Assembly: GCA_963678705.1 (NCBI GenBank)
Contig: OY783203.1
Location: 5,208,001 to 5,272,000 of the forward strand
Direction of reading: 5' to 3'
DNA: 64,000 nucleotides
Source of the DNA: Panorpa germanica
Taxonomy: Eukaryota; Arthropoda; Insecta; Mecoptera; Panorpidae
The notes below the pieces were generated by a model that did no database searches, was not told the origin of the DNA, and saw nothing but the letters and a program-made list of their open reading frames with translations. The stretch's first letter is position 1. Each line of letters starts with the position of its first letter. Below, in pieces: positions 11,655 through 22,633 of the stretch. The translations under genes and the position numbers were made by a program.

Positions 11655-12168
11655 TTTTTTTATTAGCGTTTAAAATAATATATAAATTTCAAATATTTTT
11701 TTTTAATTTATAAAATATTTTAAATATATTTTATAGATATTAACAATGTAACTGAATAAAAATATTTTTTTTTCATTTATTACATTAACTCTCACAAAAA
11801 GTTCGGGTTATTCTTGCTATTTAAATTCATCAATTTGTTTTGGTATATCATCATGCAAAAAACATGCATTGCCATTTTGCAAAAGCAAATAAAATATTTT
11901 TATTTTCTGCCTTTTAATGAAAATATTTTTTTTGCTTTTGCTTAGCAAACAAATGATCAAAATAATACGTTTAAGAACCACAGAAAAAGAAATTTTTGTG
12001 TTGATTCTTTTTCTGTAGTTCAACTAAAGTATTGTTGCGATCATCTGTTTCTTGGCGACTACAAAATGGTTTTTGTAATGGAAATAAAAATAATAATATT
12101 GTACTTAATAGAATAAAAGAATATTTTTCTAGTGAGAAGAATGATTAAAGCATTTTTACATACGCACC
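11655..12168. mobile_element. 515-bp dispersed element 'B', solo copy
   Basis: Near-identical to 15735-16250 over its whole length, with a few substitutions and small indels (for example 8 bp missing near 11790). It begins TTTTTTTATTAGCG and ends TTTTTACATACGCACC. It holds two hairpins: 11879-11941 (GCAAAAGCAAA arms, A/T-rich stem) and 11975-12021 (GAACCACAGAAAAAGAA pairing with TTCTTTTTCTGTAGTTC, one mismatch). No long terminal inverted repeat is seen. A 68-codon minus-strand frame inside is shifted at its end in the other copy, so I do not call it a gene. Class unknown. Confidence 0.75.
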
Positions 12169-12225
12169 GTCATCTACAATAATCTAGAAAAATTTATATA
12201 AAAAAAGTATTTTAAAATTTTATTA

Positions 12226-12500
12226 GACGACACAGTGGGCGAGAGCATTGATGCTTGACGCCGACTGCTGTGTCTTCGGGTTCGATCCCCGGACCAGATA
12301 TATATTTTCTGGGTTTGGTTATTATGAACTTATATTGATTATGGTCATACATAATCATACAGTTATTAGGCAGTGGTGTAGCCCACATATATGAGGCCAC
12401 GACACCATAAATACTGCCAACATTGAAGGAGGTCGTCGGTGATAGGACTCAGCATCGGAAATAGGCCGACGTTAAATAAAAAAAAAAATAAATAAATAAA
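12226..12500 (+). mobile_element. tRNA-derived SINE, best full-length copy
   Basis: The tRNA-like head begins at about GACGACACAGTGGGCGAGAG (A-box region) and carries an exact-looking B box GGTTCGATCCCCGG, the internal pol III promoter. A junction TTTTCTGGGTTTGGTTATTA follows, then a body with CTTATTAGGCAGTGGTGTAG, CATATATGAGGCCACGACAC, and GGACTCAGCATCGGAAATAG, and a TAAA/A-rich tail. Length is about 255 bp plus tail. I use it as the reference for the other copies. It is non-autonomous and would rely on LINE proteins supplied elsewhere. Confidence 0.88.
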
Positions 12501-13205
12501 ATTTTTTTAGGGTATTTTCATTTCTTTCAATTTATTTTTGATTTAAATAAAGAAGAATATTCTTAAATGTAAAAGTAAACGAGTGTTGTTTAAATAAAAA
12601 TAGTTGATGTTAAATTTCAATCATTGAAGTTAATTTATTTTCAAATTTAAAAACTAGTGAACTTCATGATTCAATACATGTTGAATAAATTGAATTGAAT
12701 TTTAATTTATCCCGTATGTTTGGAATACAGGTTTTTATTAATCTCTTATCCGAGTATACGGGCTATAAATGTATAAAATATGTTATAATAATAGTGTATC
12801 GATATACGGTTAGGCGTTTTAAGACTTCAGAAATATTATATCGAAAATGTTCGTAATATATATTTTAAATTTTCAAAATAGGAACCGAGTTACAGTACAC
12901 TGCAGACACGAGTGTCTTTGATTATTATTTTCTTGCAACCACACGAACACAACCAAGACAAATTTCTACTTCCTATGAAAGCATACGAAGTGCATGCTCC
13001 AGAAAAAACTTAAGACTATCCTTTAATATTCAATTGAGTACATCAACTTTTGATAGTTATTAGGACTAAAAACAGTATATACATTTGTAATACATAATTG
13101 ATAGTTTATAAATAAAAGTATGCGTATTTCAAACATAGCTGGATTTCGGATTATGTGTTTCACTGTCCCGTAAATCATGGGCCTGCATAGTCTTAATACA
13201 GCACT
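12501..13205. other. No gene recognised
   Basis: AT-rich DNA. The part at 12880-13020 is slightly GC-richer but has no frame or repeat I can assign. Confidence 0.55.
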
Positions 13206-13541
13206 GATACAAATCTTAATATATATAAATTACGTGTCACGTTGTTCCTCCGCGATGGACTCCTAAACTACTTAACCGATTTTAATCAAATTTGTACACC
13301 GTGTGCAGTTTGATCCAACTTGAAAGATAGGATAGCTTAAATCTCAATTTATGATTGCAAAATTATCTTATTGCAAATTATTTGTCTATTAATTATCTGT
13401 ATATGACATATGACATCTGGCGACGATGATGGCGACATCTGTTGACTAGATTGAGTAAATATTCAATAGATGGCGCTATGTAATGTAATATGACAAAAAC
13501 GTTAGACACAGCAACGCGTGGCCGGGACAGCTAGTAATGTA
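13206..13541 (-). mobile_element. Decayed retroelement-like repeat, inverted partner of 59897-60242
   Basis: Read on the minus strand it starts ACTAGCTGTCCCGGCCACGC, passes GCGCCATCTATTGAATATT, and ends with AACCGATTTTAATC in complement and TTACGTGTCACGTTGTTCC. The copy at 59897-60242 is the same in the opposite orientation with few differences. Tails beginning CTAGCTGTCCCGG are common in insect genomes and are usually assigned to RTE-like non-LTR or Helitron families. I cannot decide which from this window. Confidence 0.75.
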
Positions 13542-13860
13542 TATAATCATATAAACTTTATACTCGAATCATTTTCATAAGTTTCTAAATAAATTACCAA
13601 ATAGTTAATTATAAAATTATGTAATTGAAATATTTAAGTTTGGTTTTTAATTGGAAAATATTAATATGTAGATTTCCACAATAAACCAATCAATATTAAT
13701 AATATTTTTTTCAAATTATCAAAAATATTTAAAAAATATAAAGCTATTGTAATTAGTTACTATTATGCAAATGAATAAATTAAATACATCATTAATTATC
13801 ATCCTCAAAAAATATTTATTAAATCACATCACTTATTATATGACTGTGACGAAATTCTTT

Positions 13861-13874
13861 CTGTGACGTCACAG
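13861..13874. promoter_or_regulatory. Perfect palindrome containing a CRE-type TGACGTCA site
   Basis: CTGTGACGTCACAG is a perfect 14-bp palindrome whose core TGACGTCA is the known CREB/ATF binding sequence. No transcription start or gene is visible nearby, so a regulatory role is only a possibility. Confidence 0.3.
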
Positions 13875-13906
13875 ACACCAATGTACTATTAGGTTTTTAT
13901 ATAATT

Positions 13907-14154
13907 TAAATTAATGTCAGGCCATTTCTGAGTCCTGTCGCTGGGTCTTATCAACGACAAACTTAGTTTTATGGTGTCAAAGCCTCATATGTATAAATTG
14001 CACCGCTCTTTCATAAGATTTTCATTATATAAGCACGTAATCAATTAAAACTTCGTAATAACCAAACCCAGAAAATATAATTCTTGTTCAGCGATTGAAC
14101 CTGAAGACACAGCAGCCTGGCATGAGTATCAATTCTGTAACTCACTTTGTCGTG
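13907..14154 (-). mobile_element. tRNA-derived SINE, nearly full length, minus strand
   Basis: Read in reverse complement it shows the head ACGACAAAGTGAGTTACAG, a decayed B box (GGTTCAATCGCTG), the TTTTCTGGGTTTGGTTATTA junction, the TCATATGTATAAATTGCACC region in complement, and the tail with GGACTCAGAAATGG. It is clearly diverged from the 12226 copy. Confidence 0.8.
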
Positions 14155-14580
14155 TTAATAGATTGTAAATTTCTAAAATTAAATGTTGTAAATCGCACTG
14201 TTGAAATTCGCACTATAAAAGCTCTATTGTACTTTCACGAACAGAAAGTACACAAGGAATAACATTCTGCCAGTCTAACAAATATTTTTATAAAATTCAT
14301 TAATGTACTTTACGCTTTTCACATTAATTAAGAATTTGTAATATTTATATTCTATTTAAATTAACGTGAAATAAAAATGGTTAACATTAATACTAATTTT
14401 CTACTAGTCTTAGGTGAGTAGGTGCAGTGTTTATAAAAATATTTGGGTCCCTTTATTTCTGTCAATCTGATATTGGAATTGAAAATTTATTATGCAAAAT
14501 GTTCTATTTGCTGTTGAATTTTTAAGTAGACACGGGTTCGTAACGGCTCGTCCTTAAATAACAATTTACACTAAATTAAA

Positions 14581-14752
14581 TTCCTATTGACATGTCAACC
14601 TATTTTCCATACTGAGTACTATCATCTCATATATGTAAACTACACTGCTGCCTAATAAGTTATATAGACACACTATCAATAAACAAACCCAAAAATATAG
14701 TGGTCGTCTAGGGATCGAACTCGAATACACTGGAGTTTAGTATAAGAGATTG
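14581..14752 (-). mobile_element. tRNA-derived SINE with an internal deletion, minus strand
   Basis: Head, B box (GTTCGATCCCTAG in complement), the TTTGGGTTTGTTTATTG junction and the CTTATTAGGCAGCAGTGTAG block are all present. The sequence then jumps from TATATGAG to the GATGATAGTACTCAGTATGG tail, dropping the segment that holds the GCCACGACACC motif elsewhere. Confidence 0.75.
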
Positions 14753-15385
14753 TACCTGCAGATTAAATATTACTAAATTTTGTTTATCATTGAATATATT
14801 TTTGTGTTTACCGAGTACGATATAAAAAACAAGTTCCTTTTAAAAAACAAGGCATTCCTAAAGAAAACAAAACCTGTACAAATGGAATACGCAAATAACG
14901 CAACTCATGAACAGTCACCTTTATATATATTCAATCAGTAATAAACAATAAATATTTTGAAACTAAATTCAAAAACAAGTGTCCCGTACCTCCTTAAAAT
15001 TAAACCCAGTCTTTTTTCCAAAGCATAGGCTTTTATACATTGTATACGTACACGGGCAAGCAATTACATTTATATACGTTTTAAATTATGTATATAAATT
15101 GTACAGGTTTATCTGGTTTTAGCAACACTACGTCTGGCCACGGATACGCGAGGCAGCATGCGACAAACAGAATGGTATGAGAATATCAGAATGGTGGAAT
15201 GGTGGAATGGCAGAACGACAGGATGGCCGTATGCCAGACTCATCTTCAGTTTTTTAGCGCTTCGACTCTTCGATAGGTGTAAAACGTTGGCAGCGTGATG
15301 GAGATCTACAGTGATACTGGAATCTGAGAAACATGGAGGTTGTTAACAGAATGGCCTAACATAAGAGGGAGACAGAAAGAGCTAT
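14753..15385. other. No gene recognised; short minisatellite
   Basis: AT-rich to about 15100, then a GC-richer stretch. Around 15185-15212 there are tandem GGAATGGT-type units. No frame or known element was identified. Confidence 0.5.
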
Positions 15386-15728
15386 ATTACATTATCATTG
15401 ATAGCTGAGGTTTTCAAAAGAATTAATATTAAAGAAGACCGAAAAGATTACAGATTTTATATAATGTTTTTTCCATTGTTTTTAAAACTAAAAATGTAAC
15501 TTGTAAACTTATGCTTGGAATGTCATGAAATTTTGACATATTTTTAAAATTAAAAAGTGTTTTTAAAATTAAAAAGTGTAGGTCTCTAAAACCACTGTAA
15601 CTTGTAAACTTATTATTGGAATGTCATGAAATTGTGATGAATGTCTAAAATATGCATATGGATTTGTCAATAATGAAGCTAATTAGAAGTCATCCTACGA
15701 ACTTATTGAAGTATGTAATACATATGAC
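15386..15728. repeat. Left direct repeat 'A' flanking element B
   Basis: It begins ATTACATTATCATTGATAGC and ends AATACATATGACTGCG, and is repeated at 16254-16494. This copy is about 100 bp longer because of internal tandem duplications: AACTTGTAAACTTAT occurs near 15499 and again near 15598, and TTTTTAAAATTAAAAAGTGT occurs twice around 15541-15580. It is AT-rich with no coding potential. Together with B and A' it makes an A-B-A' sandwich. Confidence 0.75.
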
Positions 15729-15734
15729 TGCGAT

Positions 15735-16250
15735 TTTTTTATTAGCGTTTAAAATAATATATAAATTTCATATAAATTTTTTTAATTTATAGAATATTTT
15801 AAATATATTCTATAGATATTAACAATGTACCTGAATAAAAATATTTTTTTTCATTTATTACATTAAAACCTTAACTCTCACAAAAAGTTCGGGTTATTCT
15901 TGCTATTTAATTTTATCAATTTGTTTGGTATATCATCATGCAAAAAACATGCATTGCCATTTTGCAAAAGCAAATAAAATATTTTTATTTTCTGCCTTTT
16001 AATGAAAATATTTTTTTTGCTTTTGCTTAGCAAACAAATGATCAAAATAATACGTTTAAGAACCACAGAAAAAGAAATTTTTGTGTTGATTCTTTTTCTG
16101 TAGTTCAACTAAAGTATTGTTGCGATCATCTGTTTCTTGGCAACTACAAAATGGTTTTTGTAATGGAAATAAAAATAATAATATTGTACTTAATAGAATA
16201 AAAGAATATTTTTCTAGTGAGAAGAATGATTAAAGCATTTTTACATACGC
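15735..16250. mobile_element. 515-bp dispersed element 'B', copy between direct repeats
   Basis: Near-identical to 11655-12168. The two hairpins are preserved at 15964-16026 and 16060-16106. Unlike the solo copy, it stands exactly between two copies of repeat A. Borders are TTTTTTTATTAGCG and ACATACGCACC. The close similarity of the copies suggests recent copying, in contrast to the heavily decayed SINEs around. Confidence 0.75.
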
Positions 16251-16253
16251 ACC

Positions 16254-16494
16254 ATTACATTACCATAGATAGCAGAGGTCTTCAAAAGAGTTAATATTAA
16301 AAAAGACAGAAAAGATTACAGATTTTATATAATGTTTTTTCCATTGTTTTTAAAACTAAAAATGTAACTTGTAAACTTATGCTTGGAATGTCATGCAATT
16401 TTGACATATATCGTTTGAATTTGTCAATAATGAAGCCACTTAGATGTCATCCTACGCATTTATTGAAGAATGTAATACATATGACTGCTAACAT
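16254..16494. repeat. Right direct repeat 'A-prime' flanking element B
   Basis: It begins ATTACATTACCATAGATAGC and ends AATACATATGACTGCT, matching 15386-15728 in order and orientation but without the tandem duplications of the left copy. Confidence 0.75.
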
Positions 16495-17022
16495 AGCATT
16501 AAAATTAATTTTATACACGTTTTGAGTACGATATGTAAATAGCCAGATTTGAAAATATCCACACGTTTGTGAACACCTGTCAATAAATGTGTATGCTTGT
16601 ATAAACATATTAAATATGTATACAATTCTTTAACCGATCTTGGAACTTCGTATTAAACGAAATCGAAAAGTATCGATAATACTGTCGCATACTATGAAAC
16701 CGTACTATAGGTATCCTTTATTTACTTAAATATTACCATATACAGTATGCTCTGGTTATTACACTATACTACCTTGCTCTTATTTTTTATTGCTTTAATA
16801 CCTTTTTTACTTTATATTCATAAACTATTATTTTTCTTTAACCATTTAGCAATAAACTGAGCTATATAATGTTTTCCCATTTACTCTATTATAGAATATA
16901 ATGGACTTTTGACTTGAAGGAATACATAAGTTCAAGTATTCGTATTCATTATATGTTATAACACAGACCTGTAACCAAACGCATATTTCTTCAGTGAGAG
17001 ATTATAAGTAAGCTTCTGAAAG
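16495..17022. other. No gene recognised
   Basis: AT-rich DNA without recognisable features. Confidence 0.55.
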
Positions 17023-17052
17023 CTCCGAAAAACTCCGAGAAACTCCGAAAAA
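17023..17052 (+). repeat. 10-bp minisatellite, three units
   Basis: CTCCGAAAAA, CTCCGAGAAA and CTCCGAAAAA stand in tandem. The dispersed repeat at 17074-17200 begins shortly after. Confidence 0.85.
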
Positions 17053-17073
17053 TGTTATTGATTTTATCGAACA

Positions 17074-17200
17074 ATGGGCTTGTGTCCTATGTCTTAATTT
17101 TTATAAAAGTGTACTATATATTGATAAAGTGGGTTACTAGAACCTCAAATGTTCTCCTTATATGTTAAGAGATATTAACAATTAAAAAAGTCATTTTGTC
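17074..17200 (-). repeat. Unnamed dispersed repeat 'C', minus-strand copy
   Basis: The reverse complement reads GTTAATATCTCTTAACATAT, GAACATTTGAGGTTCTAG, CTTTATCAATATATAGTACA and GACATAGGACACAAGCCCAT. The same blocks in the same order occur on the plus strand at 33333-33472, and more loosely at 32590-32720. Confidence 0.7.
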
Positions 17201-17861
17201 TCTTTAATTATTAAAGGGATTCAACGTTGTACACATTCCAAATGCATGTGATATTACAATCATTGTGTAAGGTTACCAACCTTACAGCTCATAAATCTCT
17301 GCTATATGTATTTATATATCAAAATATCAAATATTATTTACAGCTATTTCAAGGAACACTCAAATTTTAATATTATGTCTGCCTTAGCGGGGTTAAATAA
17401 AATAAAAACTTATTATTCTTTGACTTGACTTGATTATTTTGACTACCGCTACAAAATAATAAATATGTAAGACTCTAGTTCTCTTATGTCTTTAGTTTTA
17501 TTTGGAATTGTAAATTTTAATTAAACTCATGTGTTGTTTCTGAAATTTGAAGTTTATTTTGTTAATTTACATACATATTTTAATAATTACATTGTTTAAC
17601 TTAGCATAAATCATACCTAAAATTTGAAGAAACGACATTTATAGTTTATTTACTATAAATTGTCAATTCCTTTTAATATAATTTTATTATAACCTCACAA
17701 TATGCACTTAAGTAAGTAATTAAATAAAACCCTCCACTCTAGATATCAACTGTGTTGGCCATCATTCCTACAGTGTCATCTATTGTATTAATGAGTATAT
17801 GTTTTCACTGAAAGATCACTGTTTTACCGACACACTAACTAAAGAAATATAATTTAACGGA
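17201..17861. other. No gene recognised
   Basis: AT-rich DNA without recognisable features. Confidence 0.55.

Positions 17862-17889
<28 letters not shown>
17862..17889. repeat. Short (AT)14 microsatellite
   Basis: Uninterrupted AT dinucleotide run of 28 bp. Confidence 0.95.
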
Positions 17890-17892
<3 letters not shown>

Positions 17893-17933
17893 TTGAATAC
17901 ATGAGTTCGATGTACTTTTTTATGAAACCTGCT

Positions 17934-18060
17934 CTAAAAGGTTGTCTAAGTGGCTGAGTGTTGGGCTGGCATTAACCAACCCAACCACAGTACCACGGCC
18001 TGTGACATTACATCTCTAAAAGTCTGTAAGTCCTGAAAGTAGGACTACACTTAATAAAAT
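17934..18060 (+). repeat. Possible second tRNA-like SINE or decayed tRNA-like sequence
   Basis: GTCTAAGTGGCTGAGTGTTG resembles a pol III A box (TGGCNNAGTGG-type) as in Ser/Leu tRNA-like heads, and the unit ends in an ACTTAATAAAATATTT tail. No clear B box is present, so the assignment is weak. It is not the same family as the main SINE. Confidence 0.3.
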
Positions 18061-18155
18061 ATTTGTATTTTTCTTGTTTTTTTTCCTTTTAACTTATGCA
18101 TGATATAAAGCATGCATACGCATATCACACTTTAACTAGAAGACGTCGGTTTGTG

Positions 18156-18173
18156 GTCGACGACGACGTCGAC
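18156..18173. repeat. CpG-rich hairpin
   Basis: GTCGACG, loop ACGA, then CGTCGAC: a perfect 7-bp stem with five CpG dinucleotides in a very CpG-poor neighbourhood. Confidence 0.6.
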
Positions 18174-18406
18174 TGTCGGCCATGTTGTCTTAGTTTTTTC
18201 TCATGTAACATTTTCCAGATATAAGAAATGAGATAAATAAACAACCAACCCTAATATATAGTACAGTATGGGACACGGGACACGAACACGGGTAGACTTA
18301 TGCCATATACAACATGCAGTATACTTACGTTAATAATTTAGGTTTGGAAGTACATAGATACTAGTGGGCTTATGACAGATGAACCCTACCGCCTTATGTA
18401 TCTCAT

Positions 18407-18510
18407 AAAGTATTATTCCCACCTACTGTTTCAGTTTCTATTTTATTTTTTAGTTGTAAGAATAGAGCAAATGGCAATATGAGTAAAGCCTCATTTTCAC
18501 TCACACTTTT
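18407..18510 (+). repeat. Two tandem MITE-terminus-like sequences
   Basis: TAAAGTATTATTCCCACCTACTG (about 18407) and TAAAGCCTCATTTTCACTCAC (about 18485) both resemble the terminal inverted repeat of the MITE at 30811-31310 (AGCCTCATTCCCACTCACTG), and have the same orientation. No opposite end was found, so they may be decayed remnants or coincidence. Confidence 0.35.
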
Positions 18511-18548
18511 ATTTTTGTTTTTTCTATAACATTATATATATACTAGAG

Positions 18549-19320
18549 TATACCCCCATCGCAAAGCGACGTCTTTTTAGTCTGTATGATTTGAATCCAA
18601 CAAAGTAATTCGTATTTTAATTTCAAATTTTAATTCTATTTTCAAATTGGAATATATAACTCGTTCTGATAAATAATTTTTCATATAAATTAACTAAAGA
18701 AATATATTTTTTTCAACAAAATATAAAATATTTTCAATTTATTCGTTAATTGGCCAATTTTTTTTTAAATTTGGGATTTTTTTTTCGATTTGTAAATAAC
18801 GTAACAAAGTTAGCCCATATATAAAATTTCAACTTCTTAGCCCTATTTTTACCCTCGGAAAAAACCGCCCCCGTGCCACCAAATAAAATTTTTGATTTTT
18901 GAATTTCTTTTTCTTAATAACATATTTCATTATTATGTAATACAAAATTTGAGTTTTCTCCAAAGTTTCCTGCCGTGCCCCTTAATTTTCTCAACGCTCC
19001 CTTTTCCAATTTATCAATTTCTAATTTCTAAAAAAATTTAGCATTGAATACCGTAATACACATACCAAATTTCAACTTTCTATCTTTTATGAATTAAAAG
19101 TTATAGAGCAAAAAGTAAAAAAAAGTTTTTAGTTTTTCCAAAATTACGGGTTTCCAGGAAATTCAGGTGAAAATTTGAGGACGCCAAAAGTCTTAGAATT
19201 TTTTTCTCTCTGAAATAGGAAATTTACATAAAGATGCAAGAAACAGTTTTCGAGCCACCATACGAATCGCGTAAACATAGAAACATATAAACAAATAAAT
19301 ATACACTTGGAACATTATAA
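18549..19320 (+). mobile_element. Decayed retroelement 3' region, copy 1 of 2
   Basis: Starts TACCCCCATCGCAAAGCGAC. It contains repeated AAATTTCAACTT(C/T)-type blocks and C-rich spots (ACCGCCCCCGTGCC, CTGCCGTGCCCCTT), and ends CGAGCCACCATACGAATCGC followed by an AAACA/AAATA tail. A second partial copy lies at 50008-50450. This layout is typical of decayed insect retroelement 3' ends; I suspect an RTE-like non-LTR element but cannot prove the class, and no coding domain remains. Confidence 0.65.
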
Positions 19321-20689
19321 TATGGGATGACCAAATTTAAATAACTCCGCACCTTTTGGAATTATTCTGCACAAGTATACGCCTAAAATTAATTTAATAG
19401 CACATATTTTGTGCGGCATAATAATTCTTAAAGTTATTATCCCCTTTTCTTGGACTTTTTCGTATATTTACCGTCCATTAAGCGTGAGAACCACCGGCGA
19501 TGGACTGAGCTGATCCAATAATTTCACACTAACGTGTCCTATCCTACAGAGCAGGCCAATTTATGGCGCTCTTATTTCTTTGGCTAGAGTTTTTCTAAAC
19601 ACAATTGATGTATTTTTTTTTAAATGTAAATATACCATAAACTTTTAATTATACATACTTTGCTTTATTTCTTACAGTGATACTTATGGTTTGTGGGTCC
19701 TCTCTTCGTACAACACTGTCATAACACAAATATACAATCAAAGCAGCAATCGGTAATTATACATTTTCATTCAAACAAATTAACAAACTTAGTCATATAC
19801 TTTATATTATATGAATACAAATTTTAATCAAATTTTCACGTAATAGTAGTAATCATTATTACAATATATTTTTTGTTATATCAAAAATTATGAATATACG
19901 AGTATATGAATAAATATGAATAAGAATATTAAAAGGTATTATCACAATATTACATGGTAATCCGGCTTAATTACTTTCATTTAATTCACAAAACTTAGAT
20001 AATACTCCATTTCATTTCGGAGTATTCCCCTTGTTTCTAAACAAGAAGCCGTTTGTACCCCTTGCAAGATGGAGTACACCCTATCTCTTTTCGTCGTACA
20101 CCATACCATGCTCATTGACTTAGGAGATTATTCTGATATCCAATTTCCAGCAGTTTTGTAAATTATAAAATGACCCTTAACCATACCTGTCATAAGAGTC
20201 ATATAAGTTTTTATTCTTTATTGTTTTTAACTGTTGTTAATTTTAATACAAATTTATAATAATAGTTGGAACACGGTATATTAATTATTTTTAAGTTATA
20301 TTATTTTGAATTTTTGTTTGAATTTTATTACAAAACAATTTTTACAAAATGCACTGTATGGTTTTAAAATTAATATACGGGATCTGAATTCTATTTCAAT
20401 GCACTGGTTATAAAATATGCTTCATCAGTATTATGAAAGGCACGCGCATCAGCTTTATAAATTTAGGGGCCTCTAAATGCAGCTCTACAAGTAATTTAAT
20501 TTAAATATTTAAAAATGATAATTAAACGTAAATAGCTATTTAAACCTGAATGCAATAAACATCTTATTTAAAAGAAAAATGAAATAACGCTATGATAATT
20601 TCCTATCCTCTTCCCTTTTATGAATTGCCATCTCTTTTACACAACACACATAGAATCAAAATTATTGTTAATTAAATTTATTGAAATTT
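19321..20689. other. No gene recognised
   Basis: AT-rich. Contains a perfect 8-bp stem hairpin at 20001-20026 (AATACTCC and GGAGTATT) and, at about 20395-20445 on the minus strand, a short match (CACTGGTTATAAAATATGC in plus orientation) to the repeat pair at 31318-31415 and 46741-46850. Confidence 0.5.
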
Positions 20690-21415
20690 TGTTTTTAAAT
20701 ATTTTGATCGTGCAACATTGTAAATTTACTTAACATTAATTTAATTTTAATTATATAAATATGGCAACAACGCATAGTGTGTTGTTTATATTTGTACACC
20801 TGCACTGAGATCAATGACCGGTAAGTCACCACAAGTTCTATTATTGTTTTACAATTTGTCTTTTTAGAGAAAAATGAATATAATGTGTTAGAGCAGTGCA
20901 TGATATTGTTTAGGATTTATATATGTAAAAGAATGAGACAGCAATATTATTGCAAAAATATTTATAAAGTAAATAATTGAATTTAATGTTAACGTTATGT
21001 CGGTGGATGTGTTGCAGATAAAGACGAGCTTGAGACATTTCGTGCGACTGCCTAATAATTGGCTGTTGAAGAAAAGAGATTAATATATTTAACAGATCAA
21101 TCTAACAAAATGCCAGCAGCTACAAATATATTTGAATTTAAAAAAATATTAGATTCGTTTGCAAGTTGAAACTTGAAATATTTGTTGGAACATGCTAGGT
21201 GTGTGGTGTGAGGTGGTTTCTGAAAGTGGGGTACGTTAGGTGTAAGGGGCGTGGAAGACAGTTGAGTTTTTATTATTTTAAATCTTTTTCTATAGACATA
21301 CAGGCGCCAAAATCAAAATCGAAGAACGAGAACGTAGATCTGATCAGATAGTGTACACTGAAATCTGTGTGAATCTTAAGAATCTTAAGTGTAATAAAAT
21401 AAAAGTAAACTCGAA
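20690..21415 (+). repeat. Direct duplication 'D', copy 1
   Basis: About 725 bp, repeated at 23290-23985 in the same orientation with substitutions and small indels. Shared landmarks include TATTTTGATCGTGCAACATT, GGCAACAACGCAT, GATCAATGACCGGTAAGTCA, GTGTGTGGTGTGAGGTGGTT and CAGAT(A/C)GTGTA. An internal AATCTTAAG doublet is present here and collapsed in copy 2. A GTAAGT...TTTTAG pair looks like a micro-intron, but joining across it does not keep a frame open. Confidence 0.8.
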
Positions 21416-21783
21416 TCTGAATCAGTTAAAAGATCTGATCTGATCGTCCAAAAATTTTTTAGTAGTAACTGACGGCTATCTATTTATCAGCTATCAAAAA
21501 AAGGTTTTCAAACATTGTTACGTAGTACACCTTTAATAACATTGATCGATTTCATCGTTAAAATTGAGTTCGTTTAAGTCATTACTATAAATTTAATTTA
21601 ATGAATGAAATTTGCATGGTAAAAGTTCTTAATTCTGCAGAATCAGGTTAGTTCGTTCGAATAAATTACGGGAAAGTATATAAAACGTAATGAGTTTTTT
21701 TAAGGTACATTCAGATACAGGCTGAATAAAAGAAAGTTAGAGAAATATAATTATTTTTAAAATGACTTCTTATTTATATCTAC
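21416..21783. other. No gene recognised
   Basis: AT-rich DNA between the duplication and a transposon-like end. Nothing recognisable. Confidence 0.55.
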
Positions 21784-21890
21784 ACTAACCCTCGTTTAAC
21801 ACGGATTCAAAATAACACGATTCACAAAGAAATCTTTTTTGTGCGAATAATTTGTTTTAACACGAATTCCAAAATAATTTTCCTATATGA
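21784..21890 (+). mobile_element. Possible pogo-like transposon end
   Basis: CACTAACCCTCGTTTAACAC followed by GATTCAAAATAACACGATTC and later TTTTAACACGAATTCC. The CCTCGTTTAACACGG pattern resembles pogo/Tigger-type ends, and a related short MITE lies at 41160-41272. No opposite terminus or transposase was seen. Confidence 0.35.
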
Positions 21891-22581
21891 AATTTTTAAA
21901 AACATTTCAAATTTTTACAATATCTTACAAAAATGGTTCTTTATTTTATATATTGTAAATGTAATAAAATAGTAAAGATACCATAGTTTATAAGGGTTAG
22001 TTTTAATTGATCACGACTAGTAATGAGCACTAAATTATATTTGTTTCGGGATATTTGTTTAGGATTAGGTTTCATTTGTTATCTGTAATTGTTATTAATT
22101 TTAATTATTATATTTATGCATTCAAATTCGGCACTGTATACTTTTCAGACTAAAGAAAAAATTTCATTTAGATTTAAAAAGTTACAATTATTAATGAAAA
22201 AAATAAAACTTATAGATTTAGAACGGTGAAAAAAAAATGAGACAGAATGTGAGGAAAAGTTTGAGTAATAGAGAGAAAGAGAGAGAGAAAGAAGACTGAT
22301 AAATAAACATGAGAGCTGCAATAAGAGAAGTGCATTTACCCATGTTTTAGAAAATTATGTTTTCTACAAATTTATATAGAACTATGAATAAAGTTTGTAG
22401 AATAAATAGGGCATTTGAATAAAGTTTTTTAAGTTATCTCTTTTATTTTCTAGAGCATGTTTTATTACCCTGAACAGTACTTCCCAAATGGTATGACAAT
22501 GGAAGTTGTAATGTGTAGAAAATCATGTCAAATAAACTTCTTAATTATGTACACAGTGCATATCAGAGATGTTCAACTAGA
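21891..22581. other. No gene recognised; GA-rich tract
   Basis: AT-rich, with a purine tract at about 22264-22290 made of GAGA and AGAAAG units. The 77-codon frame at 22457-22690 is explained in part by the SINE fragment it reads through. Confidence 0.55.
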
Positions 22582-22633
22582 ACTCTGTCTTCGGGTTCGA
22601 TCCCCGGACCAGAGTTATATTTTCTGGGTTCCA
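22582..22633 (+). mobile_element. tRNA-derived SINE, head-only fragment
   Basis: CTCTGTCTTCGGGTTCGATC with an intact B box, then CCCGGACCAGAGTTATATTT and TCTGGGTT, where the similarity stops. Well conserved but short; A-box part and body are missing. Confidence 0.75.

Noticed and set aside
11817-12023. 68-codon minus-strand frame shared by both copies of element B
   Set aside because: Conservation is explained by recent copying of the whole element; an indel shifts the C-terminal end in the second copy, and the frame overlaps both hairpins.
20764-20905. Apparent micro-intron (GTAAGT to TTTTTAG/ACAG) after GGCAACAACG start in duplication D
   Set aside because: None of the three frames continues across the predicted junction in the better-kept copy at 23290-23985 without an immediate stop, so it does not encode a spliced protein.
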